Assembly: GCA_903884235.1 (NCBI GenBank)
Contig: CAISEB010000028.1
Location: 1 to 64,000 of the forward strand
Direction: 5' to 3'
DNA: 64,000 nucleotides
Origin: an uncultured Pseudomonadota bacterium
GTDB taxonomy: Bacteria; Pseudomonadota; Gammaproteobacteria; Steroidobacterales; Steroidobacteraceae
This document shows, in pieces, positions 35,644 through 44,600 of this stretch. Under the pieces are notes generated by a model. That model was not told the origin of the DNA. It ran no database searches and worked only from the letters and a program-made list of their open reading frames with translations. Numbering within the stretch: position 1 is the first letter of the stretch; every line of letters begins with the position of its first letter. The position numbers and the translations under genes are program-made.

Positions 35644-38600
35644 ATGCAAATCCTTACATCCAAGCCGAACAAGCTCTTCACGGGGCTCGCGGCTTCCGTT
35701 CTCCTGCTGGTCAGCCAGGTCTCCCTGGGCCAGGTGGTCAACCTCAGTGCCAACCCGACCGGCACCACGCTGCCCGATGGGCAGACGGTGCCGATGTGGG
35801 GCTACCAGTGCGCCGACGCGGGCACCGGCGGCGCGACCTGCGCCGCGGCGAACCCGGCGGCGGCCACGGCCGCGGTGGGCAAGAACTGGTCGCCGGTCGT
35901 CATCACGGTGCCGTACAACTCCGCCGGTACCACGCTGACGGTCAAGCTGACCAACAACCTGTCGTTCACGGCAGGCACCGGCACGAACACCATCCCGACC
36001 TCACTGGTCATCGTCGGCCAGCTGGGCGGCGGCCTCGAGCTGACGGGATCGGGCAACCACCACACGACCACGGTCAGCCCGGTGCACGCACCGATCGGCG
36101 TGACCTGGTCGGTGCCGGGAGTCATCGACTCCAGCGCCGGCTCGATCGCGGTCGGTGCCTCGGGCAGCGGCTATACGTCGGCGCCTGCGGTGACGATCAC
36201 CGGTGGCGGCGGCTCGGGTGCGACCGCGGTCGCGACCCTCAGCGGCGGCTCGGTCAGCAGCATCACGCTGACCAGCGCCGGCAGTGGCTACACGAGCGCG
36301 CCGACGGTCACGATCGCCGCGCCGCCCGCGGGCGGCACGCAGGCGACGGCCACGCTGAACTTCACGAGCTTCCAGACCGCGGGCAGCGCGACCTCGACGC
36401 CGCCGGCGCAGCTGCCGCGCGTGCAGTCGTTCGGTACCGAAGTCGTCGTCGGCACCCCGGCGACGCTCGCCTGGAACAACCTGCGTCCCGGCACCTACCT
36501 GATCGAGTCGGGCACGCACCCGTCGATCCAGGCGCCGATGGGCCTGTACGGCATCCTGGTTGTCACCTCCCCGACCGGCACGACGCCGGCGCAGGCGTTC
36601 CCGACCGATCCGAAGCTGGCGACCACCGCGGCCTCCGTCTACGACGCCGACCTGAAGGTCGTGCTCAGCGAAATCGATCCGGCCCAGAACGAGGCGGTCA
36701 ACACCGCGGTCGGCACGGCGGGCTTCGCCGAGACGACCGTGTGGAGCGGCCAGCCCGGTGGCTGCGGCAACCCGACGTCGGCGACGTACAACACCTGCTA
36801 TCCGCCGGCCGTCAACTACAGCCCGCGCTACTACCTCGTCAACGGCGCGTCGTTCGACCGCACCAACATTGGCGCGTCGACGACCCAGATCCTGCCGGTG
36901 CCGGCGACCGCCGTGACCGGCAACGTCGCCGTTCGGCTCGTCAACGCCGGCCTGCGCATGCACGTGCCCTCGATCGTCGGCCTGCCGATGACGCTGATCG
37001 CCGAGGACGGCAACCCGCTGCCGGGCGTGCCGCGCCTGCAGAACGAGGTGTTCCTCGCCGCCGGCAAGACCTATGACATCGTCGTCAAGCCCTCGCAGAC
37101 GGCCGGCGTCTACGCGCCCTCGACCTACGCGATCTTCGACCGCCAGCTGAGCCTGTCGACCAACAACCAGCACGATGGCGGCATGCAGGCGTACTTCGGA
37201 GTCGCCGGCGGCGCGACGTCCGGCGTCGGCGCCCCCGGTGGCGGTTCGAGCGCGGCGCTGGCCCTCGGTGCGGCCAAGACCTACTACTGCGTCAACGGCA
37301 CGCCGCTGAACGTGACCGACCCGCTGCGCGGCCTGCTCGGCGGCACGACCGGTGCCTACGGCGTGTCGCTCAGCAACTCTGCGCTGCCGGGCACGCTCTC
37401 GCTGCAGCCGAACGGCACGTTCAGCTACACGCCGCCCGCGGCGCCGGCGACCTGCGGCGGCACGTTCGCGTACACCGTGAACAACGTCGCGACGCCCGTC
37501 ACGGCGACGATCAAGGAGTGCAACGCCACCAACAGCGCGGCGCTCGGCTGCACCTTCGGCGGACCGCCGGTCCTCTCGAACGACAGCTACGCCAGCAGCA
37601 ACCAGAAGCTGCTGGTCATCAACCCGCCCGGCGTGCTGCTGAACGACACCGATCCCGCCGGCCTGCCGCTGACCGTGGATCCGAGCACCGTAACGGCCGC
37701 GGGCTTCACGCTCAAGGTCAATGCGGACGGCTCGTTCACCGCGCAGGTCCCGGGACCTGGTGACTACTCGTTCACCTACAACGTCAAGAACTCGCAGGGT
37801 ACAGCCGCGGCCGCACCCGCCACCGTCTCGCTGCACTTCCCGACGGGTTCGGGCCTCGCGGTCACGCTCGTCGACCAGAAGCACGGCTGGACGCTGGCCA
37901 ACGACTATCGCTGGATCATCGAGGAAGACCGCACGTTCTGGATCGACCCGAAGTGCCAGGTCAACACCGGCAGCGCCACGCGACCGAAGGACTCCTACGG
38001 CCGCGACTGCCCGCCGGTGCCCGTCGAGGCGCTCGGCTACAACTTCCACTCGGCCGGCATGCCGATGGTCGCGACCGGCTGCGTGGGCTCGGTCTCCTGC
38101 GAGAACGGCCAGACGCTGGCCGGCGTGGCCGCGGTCTGCGACGTCGGCAGTGGCGCATGTCGCACCGACGCGGCGCAGCGCAATCAGCTGCTGCCGGGCG
38201 ATGTCTACCTCGATCCGAACAAGCACTACTTCCTCTCCGTGATGCCGGGTGACGGCATCAACCCGAGCGTGCAGGGCGCGGGCGGCCCCGTGACCGACCC
38301 GATCACCGGCAAGGTGCGCAAGTTCGACCCGGCCATCGATTGCCCGGCGCTGAGCGACTTCGCGCCCGGCACCGGCAAGTGCGGCCACAACATGGGCGGC
38401 ATCCAGGTCGGCCCGCAGTTCGATCCGCAGCACAATGCGGTCGCCCCCGCGGTCACGATCTCGCTCGCCGAGACGCCGCTGCCGGTCGCGAAGATCGCGG
38501 TGCTCGTGTACGAGGACGACTACCCGCTGAACGGCGAGAACGATGCCGGCGGCGGCGTCGACATCGTCGCGCCGAACGAGGCCGGCCTCGGCGGCTTCCA

Positions 38601-41600
38601 GATCGAGCTGCTGGACCAGGCCGGTGCGCTCGGTGACAGCACCGGGCAGATCACCTACGACATGTTCAACATGCCGCTGACCAACGCGCTGGCGGGCACC
38701 AAGGACCCGATGACGGGCCTGATTGCCTGCCCGATCGGCTCGAACACGGACAACATCATCGGCATGGTCGTCACGTGCCCGAACTACGAGTCCGACGGCA
38801 CGACCGTGTCGCCGCTCGCGGGCCAGGCGGTCATCGACAACCTCTACCCCGGCATCTACGAGCCGCAGGCGTTCCCGGCGGCCGACCGCATCGCGCGCGG
38901 CGAGGAATGGCTGCAGACCAACACGCTCGACGGCGGCAAGCCGCACGAGGCGTTCGTCCGTCCGGGCGAGCCGGCGTACTTCCAGGAGTTCGGTCCTGGC
39001 GGCTTCCACGTGCAGATCGGCTTCGCCAACCCGAAGATCATCAACGATCGCCGCAGCAACAGCGCCGGCACCGGCCTGTGTGACCCCGCGCCGAAGGGCG
39101 GTGGCCTGGTCTGCAACTCCGGCATTCAGGGTTCCGTGCACGGCAACCACATGAGCCGCACGCCGGACGAGCGCACCTACGACACCGAAACCTACGACGC
39201 GTTCCGGTTCTCGAACTGCTACGCGGCGCTGAGCGTGCCGGACCAGCAGACCTTCGCGTTCACGAAGTGCGACTCGGACGGCAACTTCACGTTCAACAAC
39301 CTGCCGGACGGCACCTACCAGCTGGCGGTGTTCGACCAGTGGAACGACATCATGCTCGACGGCCTGGTGAACGCGGTCCCGATCAACGGCGTGACGCCGG
39401 TGACCGTGACGGCGACCCAGTGGCGCACGAACATCTACACGCGCACGTACCTGGACACCAACAACAACGGCGTCCCGGACCGTGACGCCGCGGGCAACGA
39501 CCTCGAAGGCGGCATCCCGCTGCTGCCGATCGCCATCCGCTACCGTGACGGCAGCATCGGCTTCAAGAATCAGACCGACCTGAATGGCTACGCCACGTAC
39601 AACGAGGTGTTCCCGTTCATGAACTGGCTGGTCGTCGAGCCCGACACGACCCGCTTCAAGCAGACCAGCCAGCACGTCGTCTACGACGCCGGTGGCCCGG
39701 ACGACTGCACCGTGGAGTGGAAGGCCAACAACCCGGGCCTCGCCTGCTCGGTCACCGCCGCCCACCTCGCCGGCACCGTCGAGACCAATTCGCTGCCCGT
39801 CGAGCTGCGCGTCCCGGGCGCCGTCTATTGCCCGGATGCCGACTGCAGCAAGGCGACCGATTCGTTCCTCAACAGCGCGTACGTGCTCGGCACGGTTCCG
39901 ACATACACGGGCGGTGGCAGCGCGGCTGCGCCGACCGGCCTGTCCAGCGGCCGTATCGACCCGCCGTGGCGCACCGAGGGCTGGCAGGGCCTGCTCGGCC
40001 AGCACAGCTTCATCGACTTCGGCATGAAGCCGTTCCAGCCGGGCGAGACCGGCGGCATCCAGGGCCTCGTCGTGTATGCCTCGACGCGTCCCTATGACGA
40101 CCCGACGCTGCTCACGCAGCTGGTGTGGGAGCCGGCGGTACCGAACGTGAAGGTCAACCTGTACAAGGAAGACATCACAGCCGATGGCGTGAAGACGCTG
40201 ACGCTCGTCGACTCGACCTACACCACCAGCTGGGACAAGTGGGCCCAGGGCTTCCGCACGGACGGCACGGGCACCGGCGCGCTGGCAGTGGCGTCCGACG
40301 GCGGCTCCATCCCGAACATGAACTGTGCGGGCCAGGATTCGTCCAGCGGCTTCTTCGCGACCCTCCAGGGCAGCAAGATGTGGCTGGACTACGATCCGGC
40401 GACCGGCGCCCCGATGACGTCGTATGACGCCAGCGGCGCCATCGTCGGCAACAAGCACACGCTGACGGCCAAGTCGCAGTTCAAGTGCTTCGACGGCTGG
40501 TCGATGCTGAACCAGATCGCGCCGGCGCCGTACGACGGCAAGTACCAGTTCCCGAGCATCATCGACCGTGATCCGACGACGGGTCGCCCGTCCGGCACGG
40601 GTGCGCTGAACGGCGTCCACTCGACGCAGCTCCCGGGCACGAACTGCTCGATCTGCATCGCGAACACGATCGACAAGGATCCGGTCTCCGGCAAGCTCCT
40701 CGATCCGAACCCGATCCTGCCTCCGGGCAATTACGTGGTCGAGGTCGTGACGCCGTCGGGCTACGAGATCGTCAAGGAAGAGGACAAGAACATCCTCATG
40801 GGCGACATCTATGTCGCGCCGATCACGCAGCAGATCGCCGGCCTCGGCAACGTCTTTATCCTGCCCGACCAGGCGGCGCTGAATAGCTACTACAACGCGA
40901 ACAACGCGGTGAACCCGACGACCAACCTCGGCGTCGTCAACCCGCGCCAGGACTTCGCCAGCACCGACCAGATCTGGCCGTGCGTCGGCCAGACCCGCGT
41001 GGTGCCGGACGTCATGAGCTTGTTCCCGACGGTCGGCCAGACGGCCCCGTTCGCGGGCGCCTCGCGGCCGCTGTGCGATCGCAAGGAAGTCACGCTGCAC
41101 GACCAGGATTCGGTCAGCGCGAAGTTCTTCGTGTTCACGAAGAACCACATCGCGGCGCACTTCGTCGGTGGCATGACGAACGACATGGCCTCGGAGTTCG
41201 ATCCGTTCTCGCCGCAGTTCGGTGAGAAGTTCGGCGTCCCGAACCTGCCGATCCGCATGCGCAACTTCGTCGGCGACGAAGTGACCCGCATCTATGCGGA
41301 CCAGTGGGGTGCCTACAACGGCATGTACTTCTCGAGCTGGGAAGTGAACCCGCCGAACCCGACGGGCTACGCGCCGCAGATGTCGGTCGCCTGCATGAAC
41401 GATCCGGGCCCGATCAAGGACCTGGATCCGAAGTCGCCGACCTACGGCCAGATGATCACGGACCCGGCGTACAACCCGGCGTACAGCAACTTCTGCTACG
41501 AGACGCCGTTCATGCCGGGCTTCACGGCCTACATGGATACGCCGGTGACGCCGACCCAGGCGTTCGCGGACCACTACAACCTGCCGGATGCCGAGTACCC

Positions 41601-44600
41601 GGATGCGACGCCGGTCATCAAGCGCGCCGACTTCCAGGGCAACGTCGGCCCCTGGGCCTCGGGCGCCGAAGGCGTCATGAGCGTGACCGTCAACAACGGC
41701 GGCAGCGGCTACACCGCGCCGGCCACCGTCAGCTTCTCGGGCGGCGCCGGCACCGGTGCGGCGGCCACGGCGACGATGAAGGTCGCGAACGTGACGCTCA
41801 CGGGCGGCTCGGGCTACACCACGGCTCCGAACGTCACCCTGACGGGCGGCGGTGGCAGCGGCGCGAACGCGACCGCCTGCATCGGCGTCTCGTCCATCAA
41901 GGTGACCAGCGGTGGCACCGGCTACACCCAGACTCCGAGGGTGACCCTCACCGGTGGCGGCGCCCCGGGCACGTCGGGTGCCACGGCGACCGCGCACCGC
42001 ACCAACAACGCCGTGACCAGCGTCACGATCAGCAACGCCGGTTGCGGATACACGTCCGCGCCGACGGTGTCGTTCACCAACGGCGGCACCGGCTCGTCGG
42101 GAGCGGCGGCGACCGCGTCGATCGACCTCACCTCGGTGACGGTCGCCAGCGGCGGCACGGGCTACACGGCCGCGCCGACCGTCGGCTTCTCGGCGGGCAA
42201 CGCCGCGGCGACGGCCTCGCTCGGCGTCGCCTCCGTGACCGTCACGAACGGTGGTTCCGGCTACAGCTCGGGCCCGACCGTCGCGTTCACCGGCGGGACC
42301 GGGACGACGGCCACGGCCACGATCGGCGGCGTGACCGCCTCCGTGCCCTTGATCCTGAAGTCGTACGGCGATCGTGTCGTCCAGAACCCGCAGTTCGCGG
42401 GCCCCTCGGCGACCGTGGCGCCGTACAACAACAAGACCACGACGCGCCATTACGGCTTCGGCGCCCAGTGCACGAGCATCGGCGGCACTTGCGCCGCGAT
42501 CTCGGGCGTGACGGTCGGCGGCCTGCCCGCGACCGTGAACAGCTGGGATGACGGGACGATCAACGTCACCGTGCCGGCGGGCCTGGCCCTGTGCCCGGTG
42601 CAGCAGCACGGCGTCACCGCGCCTGCGGTCTGCGGCGAAGTCGTCGTGACCGCCGGCAACGGCAAGCAGTCGATCGACGGCATCACGGTCACCGTGGGCG
42701 GCAAGGCCCCGACGATCGTCACGACCTCGAGCCCGAGCAGCAAGACCTGGGGCGAGATCGACTACAACCCGCTGCAGACGGCGATCGACAATGCCGCGCC
42801 TGGCGACCTGCTGATCATCGATGCGGGCACGTACCGCGAGAACGTGATCATGTGGAAGCCGGTGCGCCTGCAGGGCGTGGGCGCGGGTTCCGTCACGATC
42901 AACGCGGACGCGCAGCCTGCCGGCAAGATGGACTCCTGGCGTCGCCGGGTGAGCTGCCTGTTCGGCCTGACGATCGACGGCACGCCGCTGTCGAACCCGA
43001 CGGGCTTCGATCCGTCCGGCACGTACACCTGCCCGGCAGGCATGTACTTCCGTGCAGACCGTATCCCGTTCGAGGGCTTCGTCGGCTGGGATGCGTCCAG
43101 CAACGGCAACCTGGCGCAGGTCCTGCAGGAGCCCTCGCTGATGGGCGCCTACGAGGGCGCGGGCGTCACGGTCGTCGGCCGCGGCATCAACCAGGCTCTC
43201 GCCGGCACGACTGACCTCTGGGGTCAGGTCGGTGGCGCAGGCACGTTCCCGGACGGCAGCCGCTACGTGAACGCCACGACGGACTGCAATTCGAAGACCA
43301 CGGGCCCGGGCTACGCGGACTACGCGACCAGCAACTACCTGTGCAACCCGTCCAGCATTGACGGCGTCAGCATCATCAACAGCTCGCAGGGTGGTGGCGG
43401 CATCTTCCTGCACGGCTGGTCGCACAACATGCAGATCGCCAACACGCGCATCTCGGCGAACGCCGGTACGCTGTCGGGCGCGATCAACCTCGGCAATGGC
43501 GAGACGCCGCCGGCGTTCACGGTCGATAACACGATCTGCTTCGGCAACAATGGCGGCGCGCCCAACCCGGCGCCGCTGTGCCCGCCGATCCCGCCTGGCG
43601 TCAATGTGAAGACGAACGGCGTGATTCCGATGCAGCTGAACACGCACGTCCGCATCCACCACAACCAGATCATCGACAACGCCTCGATTGGCGATGCGCT
43701 GTTCTCCGGTTCGCCGGCGGGTGCAGGCGGCATCACGATCAGCACGGGGTCGGACTTCTACCAGGTCGACCACAACTGGATCGCGGCCAACCTGACCTCG
43801 AGCGACGGTGGCGGCATCGCGCACATGGGCGTCAGCTTCAACGGCCAGATCAACAACAACTTCGTGCTGTTCAACCAGGCCAACAACCCGACGCTGCCCG
43901 TCGACGGCGGCGGCATCGTCATCATGGGCGCGCAGGAAGATCGCACGCTCGCCAGCGGCGTGGAGTGCGGTGGCACCACCGACCTCGACTGCCCGCCGGG
44001 CATTGGCGACGGCACGGGTCCTGGCCTCGTGATCGACTCGAACCTGATCCTCGGCAACAGCGCCGAGGACGGCTCGGGCGGCGGCCTGCGCATGCGCCAG
44101 ACCAACGGCGCGGAAGTGGTGGCGTTCCAGAAGTCGCCGAACGACTGGTACGACATCACGGTGACCAACAACATCATCGTGAACAATGTCGCCGGCTGGG
44201 ACGGCGGTGGCGTGTCGCTGCAGGACTCGTTCAAGACGCAGTTCGTGAACAACACCGTGGCCTCGAACGACACGACCGCGTCCGCGGGCGTGCTCTTCAA
44301 GACGCTGGGCGCGATCGACGCGGCCTCGCCGCCGCCGGGGTGCCTGCCGACGCCGGATCCGAATCAGCCGCAGGACCCGAACTGCCTGAAGGCGAATGGG
44401 CCGCACATCCCGCAGCCGGCCGGCCTCGTGACGATGCAGAACACGCCGAACATCATGGCGCAGCTGACCGGGGACGTGAATTGCCCGGCCGGCTACGGCT
44501 ACGGTGACGCGGCGGATTCGGCCGCATCGCTGAAGAATGGCCGTTGCATCCTCGTGGGCCTGCCGAACATCGTCAACGACCTGTTCTGGCAGAACCGCGC

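Noticed and set aside
41680-42345. Tandem repeats as a CRISPR-like array
   Set aside because: The units are in-frame protein repeats of the giant gene with imperfect DNA identity and no spacer pattern.
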